This document shows, one piece after another, positions 9,186 to 21,591 of a stretch of DNA of 42,216 bases. The stretch covers positions 1-42,216 of the forward strand of contig JAJUKC010000013.1 of assembly GCA_029264995.1 (NCBI GenBank), written 5' to 3'. The notes beneath the pieces are model-generated. The model ran no database searches. It saw nothing but the letters and a program-made list of their open reading frames with translations, and was not told the origin of the DNA. Each line of letters opens with the position of its first letter. Positions within the stretch are counted from its first letter, which is position 1. Source of the DNA: Marinobacter sp. GTDB taxonomy: Bacteria; Pseudomonadota; Gammaproteobacteria; Pseudomonadales; Oleiphilaceae. The translations under genes and the position numbers were made by a program.

Positions 9186-10482
9186 ATCCACCTCCGCTCC
9201 CGTCGGGCCTCCGGCCCACGGGGCGTCTGTTCAAGAATGGTTGCACTGGCTCGAAGCCATTCATCCCACCGAAATAGATCTTGGCCTGGACCGTGTTCTG
9301 GTGGTTCTGCGCCGGTTGTTCCTGCGCAAGCCTCAGGCCCGCATCATTACCGTGGCAGGGACCAACGGCAAAGGCACCACCGTTACGGCGCTTGAGTCCA
9401 TTCTGCTGGCAGCCGGCAGGAGCACCGGTGCCTATATGTCACCGCATCTGTTTCGCTACAACGAGCGGGTTCGGATTGGTGGCCAGGAAATATCCGATAG
9501 AGCATTGGTGTCCGCGTTCGAGCGGGTTGAGGCGGCCCGCCGAGGGGTGACTCTGACCTATTTCGAGTTCGGAACACTGGCCGCTTTTGTGGCGTTTGCA
9601 GAGGCCGGTGTTGAGGATTGGGTGCTGGAAGTCGGGTTGGGTGGTCGCCTGGATGCGGTCAACGTGCTTGATCCAGACTATGCGGTGATCACCTCCGTAG
9701 ATATCGATCACATTGGTTTTCTGGGGGATAACCGGGAAGTCATTGGTTTTGAAAAAGCGGGCATTCTCAGGCCGGGTATTCCCGCAGTTTGTGCGGATCC
9801 CAATCCTCCATTCTCAGTCCTTCAACAGGCCTCGGCGCAGAAGGTGGAGCTGAAGCTCACCGGCCGTGATTATACGCTTGCGCCTGGCGCTCCCGGACAG
9901 GGTTTGCTCACTATTGGCGACGAGCGGGTCGAGTTGCCGGCCGGCCCCTTGCCTGTCCAGAGTGTCGCGGCTGCGGCGGTGCTTTCCCGTCAACTGGTTC
10001 CCGAGCTGTCACTGGAGAGCCTCCGGCATGCGATAGGTAATGTGAAGGTTCCCGGCCGATTTGAAACCATTCATCACAATCCGGATGTGATCATAGATGT
10101 TGGTCACAACCCCCATGCTGCCGCCTGGCTCGCAGGTAACCTTCGTGACCTTCGGGGTGACAGCCCCGGGTGCATTCTGGCCGTCTATGGGGCGCTGGGA
10201 GACAAGGACGTAGAGGGTGTGGCCAGTGCCATGTCATCAGTCGTCGATCAGTGGTACCTGGCGGGCCTGGATGTTCCCCGAGGGCTCGATTCCGACAGCC
10301 TGATGAGACGTATATCAACCGTTGCCCTTCAAGGAAAACCGGGGGCTTTTGGCTCGGTATCCGAGGCGCTTGCCGCGGCCATGGAGGCCGCAAAGTCCGG
10401 TGATCGGATTGTCGTATTTGGATCGTTTTTTACGGTTGCTCTGGCCAGGGAAGAACTTCTGCCGGCTTCGGAAGCGCCTTAA
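9166..10482 (+). CDS. folC: bifunctional dihydrofolate synthase / folylpolyglutamate synthase
   Basis: FolC adds glutamate to dihydropteroate and then further glutamates to tetrahydrofolate, using ATP. The Mur-ligase P-loop is [12 protein letters not shown] (GTNGKGT at residues 65-71), followed by [13 protein letters not shown], a metal/ATP-site segment [13 protein letters not shown], and a C-terminal ligase domain with [10 protein letters not shown]. Length is 438 aa from ATG 9166. The ATG at 9160 is an equally possible start. Starts further upstream would give residues encoded in another frame of accD and are unlikely. The start lies 20 bases inside accD. Confidence 0.95.
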   Translation: MNQKGSKSTSAPVGPPAHGASVQEWLHWLEAIHPTEIDLGLDRVLVVLRRLFLRKPQARIITVAGTNGKGTTVTALESILLAAGRSTGAYMSPHLFRYNERVRIGGQEISDRALVSAFERVEAARRGVTLTYFEFGTLAAFVAFAEAGVEDWVLEVGLGGRLDAVNVLDPDYAVITSVDIDHIGFLGDNREVIGFEKAGILRPGIPAVCADPNPPFSVLQQASAQKVELKLTGRDYTLAPGAPGQGLLTIGDERVELPAGPLPVQSVAAAAVLSRQLVPELSLESLRHAIGNVKVPGRFETIHHNPDVIIDVGHNPHAAAWLAGNLRDLRGDSPGCILAVYGALGDKDVEGVASAMSSVVDQWYLAGLDVPRGLDSDSLMRRISTVALQGKPGAFGSVSEALAAAMEAAKSGDRIVVFGSFFTVALAREELLPASEAP

Positions 10483-10509
10483 AGTTTGTCCATAGGCACC
10501 TGGCAAGCT

Positions 10510-10538
10510 TTGAGTTCTTGCGAGTGGCCGGTTAGTAT
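10510..10538 (+). promoter_or_regulatory. candidate sigma70 promoter upstream of dedD
   Basis: TTGAGT (10510-10515) and TAGTAT (10533-10538) are separated by 17 bp, each matching four of six consensus bases. It lies in the 92-bp gap between folC and dedD. No terminator is visible after folC, so read-through is also likely. Confidence 0.35.
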
Positions 10539-10574
10539 CGTGATCAAACAGGTTGTTAACGGGAGCCCTCTCAG

Positions 10575-11249
10575 GTGGATGGACTGAAGCAGCGGATCAT
10601 TGGCGCACTGGTGCTGGTTTCACTCGCGGTTATTTTTGTGCCGATGATTTTTGACGAGCCCCATTCCCAAAGACAGTCGACCCCCATCACCATTCCCGAG
10701 GAACCACCGTTCCCGGAAGTTGATATGCCGGAGTCGCAGTATCCGGATAACGAGCCTATCGGTGCAGAGGCACCCAGAAGTTCCTCCCCAACCACGACTG
10801 GAGAGCCGGCGGCCGGTTTCAGAATTATCGAGGACGATTCTGTTGCTGAGGGAGAACCCGCCCCAGAGGTAAGTTCTGAGCGGGTGGAACCGCAAGCGTC
10901 GGCAGAATCACCGGTCCAGCCGGAACCTGCGGCGCCAACCGGTCAGCAAGAAACCGCAACGACCACCAAGGCTGAGAGCGACGACAAGGCCGAGTTTACC
11001 GGTTCGCTTGAAGGTGCCTGGGTGGTGCAACTGGGCAGTTTTGGCAACCAGGACAACGCCCGGCGTCTGCGGGACAAGGTTCTCGACATGGGCTACGGCG
11101 CCCACCTGCAGCAAGTCGAGCGTGGTGATAGCACCCTGACCCGGGTATTCAGCGGCCCGTTCGTCAACAAAGACGACGCCCAGACAGCCAAGGCCGCGCT
11201 TGATAAAGCCTTTGGCCTGAACAGCCTGGTCACCACCGGCGATAAATAA
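10575..11249 (+). CDS. dedD: DedD-like SPOR-domain cell division protein
   Basis: SPOR proteins bind denuded septal peptidoglycan, and DedD contributes to constriction. This 224-residue protein has a short cytoplasmic start, one membrane helix (about residues 8-26, IIGALVLVSLAVIFVPMIF), a proline/glutamate-rich periplasmic linker and a C-terminal SPOR domain from about residue 145 (GAWVVQLGSFGNQDNARRLR to the end). The start is GTG 10575, with GGGAG at 10561-10565; no in-frame ATG precedes the membrane helix. Position between folC and cvpA matches E. coli and Pseudomonas. Confidence 0.9.
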   Translation: MDGLKQRIIGALVLVSLAVIFVPMIFDEPHSQRQSTPITIPEEPPFPEVDMPESQYPDNEPIGAEAPRSSSPTTTGEPAAGFRIIEDDSVAEGEPAPEVSSERVEPQASAESPVQPEPAAPTGQQETATTTKAESDDKAEFTGSLEGAWVVQLGSFGNQDNARRLRDKVLDMGYGAHLQQVERGDSTLTRVFSGPFVNKDDAQTAKAALDKAFGLNSLVTTGDK

Positions 11250-11283
11250 CTGGCCGTTGCCGGATTTATCTGGCTTCGGCAGT

Positions 11284-11311
11284 TTGGTGTCACCCGGTTT
11301 CCTGTTAGAAT
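11284..11311 (+). promoter_or_regulatory. candidate promoter for cvpA-purF
   Basis: TTGGTG (11284-11289), a 16-bp spacer and TAGAAT (11306-11311) lie about 30 bp before the cvpA ATG, in the 92-bp gap after dedD. The -10 matches five of six bases; the -35 is weak. I see no sequence resembling the enterobacterial PurR operator. Confidence 0.4.
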
Positions 11312-11341
11312 CCGCCTTTCGTTTTCTCCACCGGGTTTTCC

Positions 11342-11911
11342 ATGGAAGCGCTGATCTGGATCGACTGGGTCATCATTGCCCTCATTGCCGTCTCCACGCT
11401 CATCAGTCTGAAGCGGGGCTTTGTTCGTGAAGCTCTGTCACTGGTTACCTGGGTTGGTGCGTTTATCATCGCCCGGACGTTTCACCCCCAGATGCAATCT
11501 CTTCTGGAGTCCACGGTGGAAACACCGTTGGTACGGCTGATTGCAGCGTTTGCCATCCTTTTCTTTGGTACTCTGATCGTTGGCGCGATTATCAACAATA
11601 TGATCGGCCACCTGGTGCGTGCCACCGGTCTGTCAGCGACCGACAGGGTGCTCGGCATGGGGTTTGGTCTTCTCAGAGGGGTTGTGGTTGTGATCGTCGC
11701 CATTGCCTTCACGCGCTATACGCCGCTGGCCCAGGATACCTGGTGGAGAACCTCGATCATGATTGAACGCCTTGCGGTAGTTGAGGACTGGTCCAGGCGT
11801 ACGCTCGGCGACGAATTTGCCCGCTTCCTCGGTCCGGAGCAGGGCGCTCAGGCCGCCCCGGAGGCGTCCGCAGAACCTGAAGGCGTGGAACCCGCGTCTG
11901 CATCCCGTTAA
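11342..11911 (+). CDS. cvpA: CvpA family membrane protein
   Basis: CvpA is a small inner-membrane protein, needed in E. coli for colicin V production and envelope robustness; its molecular role is unclear. The 189-residue product has four likely membrane segments at about 4-22, 27-45, 64-86 and 102-124. It also has the family motif KRGFVREALSLVTW and the loop ATGLSATDRVLGMGFGLLRG. The C-terminal 40 residues are an alanine/glutamate-rich tail beyond the E. coli length. It lies 34 bp upstream of purF, the widely conserved cvpA-purF pair. Confidence 0.92.
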   Translation: MEALIWIDWVIIALIAVSTLISLKRGFVREALSLVTWVGAFIIARTFHPQMQSLLESTVETPLVRLIAAFAILFFGTLIVGAIINNMIGHLVRATGLSATDRVLGMGFGLLRGVVVVIVAIAFTRYTPLAQDTWWRTSIMIERLAVVEDWSRRTLGDEFARFLGPEQGAQAAPEASAEPEGVEPASASR

Positions 11912-11945
11912 CATTCAGTTTTAACACTCGGAGATATTTCCAGCC

Positions 11946-13469
11946 ATGTGCGGCATTGTCGGTATCGTCAGTACTTCCAACGTCAATCAGCTTCTTTATG
12001 ATGCACTGACTGTTCTTCAGCACCGTGGCCAGGATGCGGCGGGTATTGTTACCTTCCAGGACAACCGATTCTTTCTGCGTAAAGACAACGGGCTGGTGCG
12101 GGATGTTTTCCATACTCGCCATATGCGCCGGTTGGTGGGTAACGTGGGTATCGGGCATGTGCGCTATCCTACGGCGGGCAGCTCCAGCTCAGCGGAGGCC
12201 CAGCCGTTCTATGTAAACAGTCCCTACGGCATCACCCTGGCGCACAACGGAAACCTGACCAATGCCGATGAGCTGAGCAGAGATCTGTTCCGAACCGATC
12301 TGCGCCATATCAACACCAATTCCGACTCTGAAGTTCTGCTGAACGTGTTCGCCCACGAACTCCAGAAGCTGGGCAAGCTGAACCCCACCAAAGATGAGAT
12401 TTTTTCGGCGGTCCGCGCAGTGCACAAGCGTTGCAAGGGTGCCTATGCCGTTATTGCCATGATCACAGGTTATGGCATCGTTGGCTTCCGGGACCCGAAC
12501 GGTATCCGGCCAGCGTGCTACGGTGTCCGGGAAAATGAAGATGGCCAGAAGGAATACATGATCGCGTCGGAAAGCGTCGCCCTCAATGCTGCTGGTTTTA
12601 CCATCGTACGCGACATTTCGCCGGGCGAGGCTGTCTATATTGAGACCGATGGCACCTTGTATTCAGAACAGTGCGCCGAATCACCCAAGCTCTATCCGTG
12701 TATTTTCGAGCATGTCTATTTTGCCCGTCCGGACTCGATCATGGATGGCGTTTCCTGTTACAAAGCCCGGCTTCGAATGGGCGAAGTGCTGGCAGACAAG
12801 GTTCTGCGCGAGCGGCCCGACCATGATATCGACGTGGTGATTCCGATTCCGGACACCAGCCGTACGTCGGCGATGCAAATGGCCCATCAGCTGGGCGTGA
12901 AGTACCGGGAAGGCTTTATCAAGAACCGGTACATTGGCCGCACCTTTATCATGCCCGGCCAGAAAATGCGGAAGAAATCGGTACGCCAGAAGCTTAATCC
13001 GATTGACCTGGAATTCCGTGGCAAGAACGTCATGCTGGTGGACGATTCCATCGTCCGGGGCACTACCTGTAAGGAAATCGTGCAGATGGCCCGGGATGCC
13101 GGAGCGCGCAATGTGTATTTTGCGTCGGCGGCGCCCCCCGTGCGCTATCCCAACGTGTACGGCATCGACATGCCTTCGGCCAGCGAGCTGATTGCCCACG
13201 ACCGCACGGTGGAAGAAGTGCGTGATCTGATCGGAGCTGACTGGTTGGTGTATCAGGACCTGGAAGACCTGATTTCCTGCGTCAACGATGTTAACGAAGA
13301 CATCAACGGTTGGGAATGCTCGGTGTTCACCGGGGATTATATTACCGGCGACGTGGATGAAGCTTACCTGACAAGGCTGGAGGATCTTCGCAAGGATGAG
13401 ACGCGTTCAACCAGCCAGGTGGCCAATGACGACAACGCCATTATTGACCTGCACAATGATGAAGACTGA
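11946..13469 (+). CDS. purF: amidophosphoribosyltransferase
   Basis: PurF transfers glutamine-derived ammonia to PRPP, the first committed step of purine synthesis. The protein starts MCGIVGIV, so removal of the methionine exposes the catalytic cysteine of a class II glutamine amidotransferase. The glutaminase domain contains RGQDAAGIV and AHNGNLTN. The C-terminal phosphoribosyltransferase domain contains the PRPP loop [13 protein letters not shown] near residue 362. No propeptide precedes the cysteine, as in E. coli. Length is 507 aa. A GGAG lies at 11930-11933. metZ follows after 27 bp. Confidence 0.97.
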   Translation: MCGIVGIVSTSNVNQLLYDALTVLQHRGQDAAGIVTFQDNRFFLRKDNGLVRDVFHTRHMRRLVGNVGIGHVRYPTAGSSSSAEAQPFYVNSPYGITLAHNGNLTNADELSRDLFRTDLRHINTNSDSEVLLNVFAHELQKLGKLNPTKDEIFSAVRAVHKRCKGAYAVIAMITGYGIVGFRDPNGIRPACYGVRENEDGQKEYMIASESVALNAAGFTIVRDISPGEAVYIETDGTLYSEQCAESPKLYPCIFEHVYFARPDSIMDGVSCYKARLRMGEVLADKVLRERPDHDIDVVIPIPDTSRTSAMQMAHQLGVKYREGFIKNRYIGRTFIMPGQKMRKKSVRQKLNPIDLEFRGKNVMLVDDSIVRGTTCKEIVQMARDAGARNVYFASAAPPVRYPNVYGIDMPSASELIAHDRTVEEVRDLIGADWLVYQDLEDLISCVNDVNEDINGWECSVFTGDYITGDVDEAYLTRLEDLRKDETRSTSQVANDDNAIIDLHNDED

Positions 13470-13496
13470 CACCCGCAATTACGCTAGGAGACTGCC

Positions 13497-14720
13497 ATGA
13501 CGTTCGGCCGAGACGAACACGTTTGGATTCCCGAATCGGACCTGGAAGGCATGTCGGTTGATACCCTGGCCGTGCGGGCAGGGCAGATTCGTACCGGGCA
13601 GCTCGAACACAGCGATGCAATCTTCCCGACCTCCAGCTTTGTCTATGGCAGCGCGGCCCAGGCGGCTGCCCGTTTTGGCGGTGAAGAGCCCGGTAATATC
13701 TACTCCCGTTTTACCAACCCGACCGTGCAGGCATTTGAAGCCAGAATCGCTGCCATGGAAGGGGGAGAGCGTGGTGTTGCGACCGCTTCGGGTATGGCAG
13801 CGATTCTCAGCACCTGCATGTCCTTGCTGAAATCCGGCGACCATGTGATCTGCTCCCGAGGTGTGTTCGGAACGACCAATGTCCTGTTTCAGAAGTACAT
13901 GGCCCGATTTGGCGTAGAAACCAGCTTTGTCAGCCTGACCGAGTTGGATGAGTGGAAAGCGGAGATTCGCCCCGCCACCCGGATGCTGTTTCTGGAAACC
14001 CCGTCTAATCCGTTGTGTGAAGTGGCGGATCTTGCCGCTTTGTCTGCCATCGCCCGTGAAAACGATGCTTTGCTGGTGGTCGACAATTGCTTCTGCACGC
14101 CTGTGCTGCAGCGGCCGCTGGAGCAGGGCGCCGACATCGTCATCCATTCTGCCACCAAGTATCTCGACGGCCAGGGCCGTTGCGTCGGTGGCGTGGTGGT
14201 TGGGCCGGGCAAGTACCTGGACGAGATTTATGGCTTCATCCGTTCGGCGGGCCCGACCATGAGTCCGTTTAATGCCTGGGTGTTCCAGAAGGGCCTGGAA
14301 ACCTTACCGATTCGTATGCGCGCCCACTGCGACAATGCGTTAGAGTTGGCTTTGTGGCTGGAACAGCAGGACTGTGTGGAAAAAGTTTACTACGCAGGCT
14401 TGCAGAGCCATCCTCAGCACGAGCTGGCGATAAAACAGCAGGACGGCTTTGGTGGCGTACTTTCCTTCCTGGTAAGGGGTGGTCGGGAGCAGGCGTGGAA
14501 GTTTATTGACGCCACTCGGATGATTTCCATCACCGCCAATCTGGGAGATGTGAAAACCACCATCACTCATCCGGCGACAACCACTCATGGACGCCTCTCT
14601 CCCGAAGACAAGGCGAGGGCAGGCATTACCGAGAACCTGATTCGCCTGTCAGTCGGTATCGAATCCATCAAGGATCTGAAAACCGATCTGGACAGAGGTT
14701 TCCAGGCGTTGAAAGATTAA
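13497..14720 (+). CDS. metZ: O-succinylhomoserine sulfhydrylase
   Basis: MetZ is a PLP enzyme that makes homocysteine directly from O-succinylhomoserine and sulfide, bypassing cystathionine. It belongs to the Cys/Met metabolism fold-type I family. The PLP lysine is in HSATKYLDGQGR (residue 221), PLP-phosphate contacts are in YSRFTNPTVQAFE and ATASGMAAI, and LLVVDNCFCTP carries the PLP-ring aspartate. The assignment over MetB or MetC rests on overall similarity to Pseudomonas MetZ and on the purF-metZ neighbourhood. Length is 407 aa. An AGGAG-type site precedes the ATG. ftsK follows after 22 bp. Confidence 0.9.
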   Translation: MTFGRDEHVWIPESDLEGMSVDTLAVRAGQIRTGQLEHSDAIFPTSSFVYGSAAQAAARFGGEEPGNIYSRFTNPTVQAFEARIAAMEGGERGVATASGMAAILSTCMSLLKSGDHVICSRGVFGTTNVLFQKYMARFGVETSFVSLTELDEWKAEIRPATRMLFLETPSNPLCEVADLAALSAIARENDALLVVDNCFCTPVLQRPLEQGADIVIHSATKYLDGQGRCVGGVVVGPGKYLDEIYGFIRSAGPTMSPFNAWVFQKGLETLPIRMRAHCDNALELALWLEQQDCVEKVYYAGLQSHPQHELAIKQQDGFGGVLSFLVRGGREQAWKFIDATRMISITANLGDVKTTITHPATTTHGRLSPEDKARAGITENLIRLSVGIESIKDLKTDLDRGFQALKD

Positions 14721-14742
14721 CAACCGGACGGTTTGAGCATTC

Positions 14743-17343
14743 ATGGCGGAATCCGCGAAAGCGAAGAAAGCAGTAGCCACAGAACTGACCGACAAGCAGA
14801 AGCGATTTCGTCGCCTGATGGCCCAGGGGGCCAGGGAAGGCGCGGTCATTGCGCTGATTGTGCTATGCATCTATCTCGCCATGGCCCTGTTTACCTTCAA
14901 TCCGGCTGACCCTGGCTGGGCCAGCATTGGCCACGATATCCGTGTTCAGAATTACGCAGGTCGCACCGGTGCCTGGCTGGCGAGCCTGTTCATGGATTTC
15001 TTTGGCCATGTGTCCTGGCTGTTTCCGGTGATGGTTGCCGGTTACGCCATCATGCTGATTCGTCGCCGGCATCAACCGTTGGATATGCACTGGCCGCTGT
15101 TCATGGTCCGCTTTGGCGGTTTTGTTCTTATACTGCTGTCCGCCACCAGCCTGCTTTCTCTCTACTCCGTATTTGGCTTGGGCGCCTCCTCTGGCGGCGT
15201 TTTGGGTACTGCGGTGTCTGAAGCCATGGTGCGGTTTTTTAATCTTCCGGCGACCACGTTGCTGCTGATTGCCATTTTTCTCTTTGCCCTGACGGTGACT
15301 ATCGGCCTGTCCTGGTTCCGGTTGATGGATCAGGTGGGCGGCTTGACCCTGAAGTTTGCCCTGGCCGCCAAATCGCTATTCGCCGGGGCAGGGAAGAAGG
15401 CTGAAAAGACCGCCGGCCAGGGAACCTCGGCAGCCAGGGTGGAAGCACCAAAGCCGGAACCGGAACCCCCGGTTGTGCGTGACAAAGTCCGGGCTCGCGA
15501 GAAGGGTAAAAATGACCAAAAGTCAGGCCAGCAGAGCTGGTGGCAGCGGATATTTGGTCGTCGTGCAAAACCCGCAGAGGATATCAGGGCTCGGGAGCCC
15601 CAGCGCGAACGGAAAGAGCCGGCTATCGAAGGGCTGCCTGCATCCATAGCGGAACCAGAGCACCTGGAGAGTTTCAGCTCTCGGGATGTAAAGGCAGAGC
15701 CATCGCCTCCCCCGGCTGAAAAGGCAAAGGCCCGTTCCCTGAAAATATCGCCGTTCAAGAAAGAAGAGCAGGGCGGTGCGCCGAAAAAGGGGGATGACCG
15801 CCAGGGCTCTCTGCTGGAAGACATTGAAAGCCCGATTCCGCCGATTTCTTTGCTGGATCCTCCCGAGGAGCACAAAGAACGAGGTTATTCGGAAGAGTCT
15901 CTGGAGCATATGTCCCGTTTGCTCGAAGAGAAGCTCAGTGATTTCGGGGTATCGGTTGAGGTGGTCGAGGTTAATCCCGGCCCCGTGATTACCCGTTTCG
16001 AGATCAAACCAGCGCCCGGGGTCAAGGTCAGCAAGATCTCCAACCTGGCAAAAGACCTGGCGCGATCCCTGGCCGTGCTCAGCGTGCGGGTGGTCGAGGT
16101 GATTCCGGGCAAGTCCGTGGTTGGCATCGAGATTCCCAACGAGGAGCGTGAAATTGTTCGCCTGAGCGAAGTGCTGGGTGCCAAAGTGTTCACCGAATCT
16201 TCCTCGCCACTGACGTTGGCGCTGGGTAACGATATTGGGGGCAACCCCATGGTTGCCAACCTGGCCAAAATGCCCCACCTGCTGGTCGCCGGCACCACCG
16301 GTTCCGGTAAGTCGGTGGGGGTGAATGCCATGCTGTTGAGTATGTTGCTGAAGGCAACACCGGATGAAGTCCGATTCATCATGGTGGACCCGAAGATGCT
16401 TGAACTGAGTATCTACGACGGCATCCCGCATCTGTTGGCACCCGTGGTCACGGACATGAAAGAGGCCGCCAATGCCCTGCGTTGGTGTGTGGCCGAGATG
16501 GAGCGCCGCTACCGGCTGATGGCCAGCCTGGGGGTGCGCAATATCGCCGGCTACAACAAGAAGGTGAAAGATGCCCGGGCGGAGGGAGAGCCGCTGCTGG
16601 ACCCGCTCTGGAAACCGGACGAATACCTGGCAAATGATGAGCAGGAACGCCCCGAGCTGGATACCCTGCCTTTCATTGTGGTGGTGATCGACGAATTTGC
16701 TGACATGATGATGATTGTCGGCAAGAAAGTGGAAGAGTTGATTGCCCGGATTGCCCAGAAGGCACGGGCCGCGGGCATTCATCTGGTTCTGGCAACCCAG
16801 CGCCCCTCCGTGGATGTGATTACCGGCCTGATCAAGGCCAACATTCCCACCAGGATGTCGTTCCAGGTGTCCTCCAAGATCGACTCCCGTACTGTTCTCG
16901 ACCAGGGCGGCGCTGAACAGTTACTGGGCCACGGCGACATGCTGTATTTGCCACCAGGCTCAGGTTTACCGGTGCGGGTGCACGGTGCTTTTGTCGATGA
17001 TGACGAAGTACACCGTGTGGTCAGTGCCTGGAAGGCCCGGGGTGAGCCGGAGTACGTGGATGATGTACTCAATGGCGCCGAGGGCGAGCACCTTCCAGGC
17101 GTGCCCACGCTTAGCGAAGGCGGCGCCGGTGGTGGCGAAGAGGGGGATGCCCTGTTTGACGAAGCGGTGGCTTTTGTCACTGAAAACCGGCGGGTGTCTA
17201 TTTCGTCGGTCCAGCGTAAATTCAAGATCGGCTACAACCGTGCCGCCAATCTGGTGGATGCCATGGAAGCTTCGGGGGTAGTCAGCCCGGCGGGCCACAA
17301 CGGTGCCAGAGAAGTTCTTGCACCGCCGCCTCCCAGAGACTAG
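14743..17343 (+). CDS. ftsK: DNA translocase FtsK
   Basis: FtsK sits at the septum and pumps chromosome dimers toward dif for XerCD resolution. The N-terminus has about four membrane segments (residues about 36-55, 87-105, 121-145 and 170-192). A charged proline-rich linker to about residue 360 is short compared with E. coli. The RecA-like motor has Walker A GTTGSGKS (517-524) and Walker [16 protein letters not shown]-terminal gamma winged helix (about 800-860; [20 protein letters not shown]) reads KOPS motifs. Length is 866 aa, similar to pseudomonad FtsK. There is no strong ribosome site before the ATG. lolA follows directly. Confidence 0.96.
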   Translation: MAESAKAKKAVATELTDKQKRFRRLMAQGAREGAVIALIVLCIYLAMALFTFNPADPGWASIGHDIRVQNYAGRTGAWLASLFMDFFGHVSWLFPVMVAGYAIMLIRRRHQPLDMHWPLFMVRFGGFVLILLSATSLLSLYSVFGLGASSGGVLGTAVSEAMVRFFNLPATTLLLIAIFLFALTVTIGLSWFRLMDQVGGLTLKFALAAKSLFAGAGKKAEKTAGQGTSAARVEAPKPEPEPPVVRDKVRAREKGKNDQKSGQQSWWQRIFGRRAKPAEDIRAREPQRERKEPAIEGLPASIAEPEHLESFSSRDVKAEPSPPPAEKAKARSLKISPFKKEEQGGAPKKGDDRQGSLLEDIESPIPPISLLDPPEEHKERGYSEESLEHMSRLLEEKLSDFGVSVEVVEVNPGPVITRFEIKPAPGVKVSKISNLAKDLARSLAVLSVRVVEVIPGKSVVGIEIPNEEREIVRLSEVLGAKVFTESSSPLTLALGNDIGGNPMVANLAKMPHLLVAGTTGSGKSVGVNAMLLSMLLKATPDEVRFIMVDPKMLELSIYDGIPHLLAPVVTDMKEAANALRWCVAEMERRYRLMASLGVRNIAGYNKKVKDARAEGEPLLDPLWKPDEYLANDEQERPELDTLPFIVVVIDEFADMMMIVGKKVEELIARIAQKARAAGIHLVLATQRPSVDVITGLIKANIPTRMSFQVSSKIDSRTVLDQGGAEQLLGHGDMLYLPPGSGLPVRVHGAFVDDDEVHRVVSAWKARGEPEYVDDVLNGAEGEHLPGVPTLSEGGAGGGEEGDALFDEAVAFVTENRRVSISSVQRKFKIGYNRAANLVDAMEASGVVSPAGHNGAREVLAPPPPRD

Positions 17344-17353
17344 GAGTTATCAG

Positions 17354-18004
17354 ATGATCAGAATGTTTTCAGGAATCCTGTTGGTACTGGCAGCAACGTG
17401 GTCTGGCCTGTCCCAGGCTGATAGTGCACAGGCGTCCCGGGGCGCAGCCGAACAGTTGACCTCGATTCTGAAAAGCTACGAAACCTATCAGGCGGACTTT
17501 ATACAGATTGTGGTCAATGAGAATGGCAGCCAGGTTCAGGAAACCCGTGGATCGCTCAAAGCCAAGCGGCCTGGTTTGTTCTACTGGGAGACCGGAGCAC
17601 CCCTGTCCCAGTTTATTGTCAGCGATGGCGATAAAGTGGAGGTGTACGATCCGGATCTGGAACAGGTAACCATTCATTCCCTTGATGAGCGGGTTCAGAC
17701 CACGCCGGCACTGTTGTTGAGCGGCGAAGTAGAGAATCTGGATGAGAGCTATGAAGTGAGTGTCCGGGATCTCGGTGAAAGCACCCGTGAATTCACTCTG
17801 GTGCCCCGCAGTCAGGATTCCCTGTTTACCTCTCTGCGGCTGAGCTTTTTTGACGGCGAGCTGCAGGAAATGCGCATGCAGGATTCACTGTCCCAGATGA
17901 GCATTCTCAGTTTCGACCATATTGAACTGAATCAGACCCTCGATTCCAGTGTCTTCCGCCTCGACTATCCGGAGGGGGTTGATGTGATTCGGGATGGTGC
18001 CTGA
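17354..18004 (+). CDS. lolA: outer-membrane lipoprotein carrier protein LolA
   Basis: LolA carries lipoproteins across the periplasm from LolCDE to LolB. I chose the ATG at 17354 because AGGAG (17342-17346) is seven bases upstream and the product then starts with a signal peptide ([21 protein letters not shown]). The frame from 17303 would overlap ftsK. The mature protein has the family blocks [25 protein letters not shown] and the lipid-cavity strand [16 protein letters not shown]. Length is 216 aa. The stop overlaps the rarA start by one base within TGATG, in the conserved ftsK-lolA-rarA order. Confidence 0.95.
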   Translation: MIRMFSGILLVLAATWSGLSQADSAQASRGAAEQLTSILKSYETYQADFIQIVVNENGSQVQETRGSLKAKRPGLFYWETGAPLSQFIVSDGDKVEVYDPDLEQVTIHSLDERVQTTPALLLSGEVENLDESYEVSVRDLGESTREFTLVPRSQDSLFTSLRLSFFDGELQEMRMQDSLSQMSILSFDHIELNQTLDSSVFRLDYPEGVDVIRDGA

Positions 18005-19338
18005 TGCAGGACAGCCTGTTTCAGACTGAGACCGGCTTTCAGCCCCTGGCCGCGCGTATGCGGCCGACCTCTCTAGAAGGTTATGTCGGCCAGGCTCACC
18101 TGGTCGGCCCCGGTAAACCTTTGCGCCGGGCCGTGGAACAAGGTCAGCTGCATTCCATGATTCTCTGGGGGCCACCCGGAGTCGGAAAAACCACTTTTGC
18201 TCGCCTGCTGGCCAATGTCGGCGACCTGTCCTTCGAAACCATCTCTGCAGTCCTCAGTGGAGTTAAGGAAATTCGCGAGGTGGTGGAGCGGGCCCGCAAC
18301 CGTAAACAGTCCCAGGGCAGGGATACGCTTTTGTTCGTGGATGAAGTGCATCGTTTCAACAAAAGCCAGCAGGATGCTTTCCTCCCGCACATTGAAGATG
18401 GCACCTTCATTTTCGTGGGCGCAACCACCGAAAACCCATCCTTCGAACTGAACAGCGCCTTGCTGTCCCGTACCCGTGTTTATGTCCTGAAAAACCTGGA
18501 AGCGGCGGATATACGACGGCTGCTGGACAGTGCCCTTGAGAGCGAGCAGGGCTTTGCCGGCCAGTTGCGGGTAGATGAGGGGGTGCTGGCGACCATGGCG
18601 GAAGCGTCAGGTGGCGACGCCCGGCGAGCGCTGAACATTCTGGAGGTGGCCGCCGACCTGGCAGAGCCGGATGATGACGGTGTTAACCGGGTTACCGCTC
18701 AAACTCTCGAACAGGTACTGCAGACCAGTCTCCGCCGTTTCGATAAAGGCGGGGATGTGTTCTACGACCAGATTTCGGCATTGCACAAATCGGTGCGGGG
18801 CTCCAACCCGGACGGTTCGCTGTACTGGCTGTGCCGAATGCTCGACGGCGGTTGCGACCCGTTGTATGTCGCCCGGCGCCTGGTTCGTATTGCCAGTGAA
18901 GACATCGGTAATGCCGACCCGAGGGCGCTCCAGATTACCCTGCAGGCCTGGGATGCTCAGGAACGTCTTGGCTCCCCGGAGGGCGAGCTGGCGCTGGCAC
19001 AGGCGGTCACCTATCTGGCGCTTGCGCCGAAGAGCAATGCGGTTTACAAGGCGTACAATCAGTGCATGGCCGACATCCGCAGCGATCCGGACTATGAAGT
19101 TCCGGTACATCTGCGCAATGCGCCCACCAAATTGCTGAAAAGCATGGGGCATGGAGAAGAATACCGCTACGCTCACGATGAGCCGGACGCCTATGCGGCA
19201 GGAGAAGCCTACCTGCCGGAGGCGATCCACCAGCGGCGCTATTACCAGCCGGTACAACGGGGACTTGAGATCAAGCTGGCGGAGAAGCGCGAACGCCTGG
19301 ATTCGCTGGATGCCAGCAGTCCGAAAAAGCGGTACTGA
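18004..19338 (+). CDS. rarA: replication-associated recombination protein A (AAA+ ATPase)
   Basis: RarA (MgsA) is a RuvB/clamp-loader-like AAA+ ATPase that acts at stalled replication forks. Walker A is GPPGVGKT (residues 56-63), Walker B with the downstream sensor region is [16 protein letters not shown], sensor 1 is [12 protein letters not shown] and the arginine-finger region follows at LLSRTRV. The C-terminal tetramerisation domain ([22 protein letters not shown]) is the part specific to this family. Length is 444 aa, close to E. coli (447). It is translationally coupled to lolA. Confidence 0.96.
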   Translation: MQDSLFQTETGFQPLAARMRPTSLEGYVGQAHLVGPGKPLRRAVEQGQLHSMILWGPPGVGKTTFARLLANVGDLSFETISAVLSGVKEIREVVERARNRKQSQGRDTLLFVDEVHRFNKSQQDAFLPHIEDGTFIFVGATTENPSFELNSALLSRTRVYVLKNLEAADIRRLLDSALESEQGFAGQLRVDEGVLATMAEASGGDARRALNILEVAADLAEPDDDGVNRVTAQTLEQVLQTSLRRFDKGGDVFYDQISALHKSVRGSNPDGSLYWLCRMLDGGCDPLYVARRLVRIASEDIGNADPRALQITLQAWDAQERLGSPEGELALAQAVTYLALAPKSNAVYKAYNQCMADIRSDPDYEVPVHLRNAPTKLLKSMGHGEEYRYAHDEPDAYAAGEAYLPEAIHQRRYYQPVQRGLEIKLAEKRERLDSLDASSPKKRY

Positions 19339-19403
19339 GCCCCATCCCTCGCCAATTTCCTTGCCTGTGCCGGGCTGGTGGTGGCCAGCGCATTCACGGC
19401 AGG

Positions 19404-19409
19404 TATAAT
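19404..19409 (+). promoter_or_regulatory. -10 element of a likely serS promoter
   Basis: A perfect TATAAT lies 44 bp before the serS ATG in the 114-bp gap after rarA. The base stretch at the matching -35 position (GTGGCC) is poor, so an activator or a different spacing may be involved. No terminator for rarA is visible. Confidence 0.4.
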
Positions 19410-19434
19410 GCCCGCATAACCATTCACTCGTTAA

Positions 19435-21575
<2,141 letters not shown>

Positions 21576-21591
21576 GGCCCGGCTTCAGGAT

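Noticed and set aside
15523..16782. A 419-codon open frame on the - strand
   Set aside because: It is antisense to the FtsK motor domain and has no recognisable domain; it is a composition shadow.
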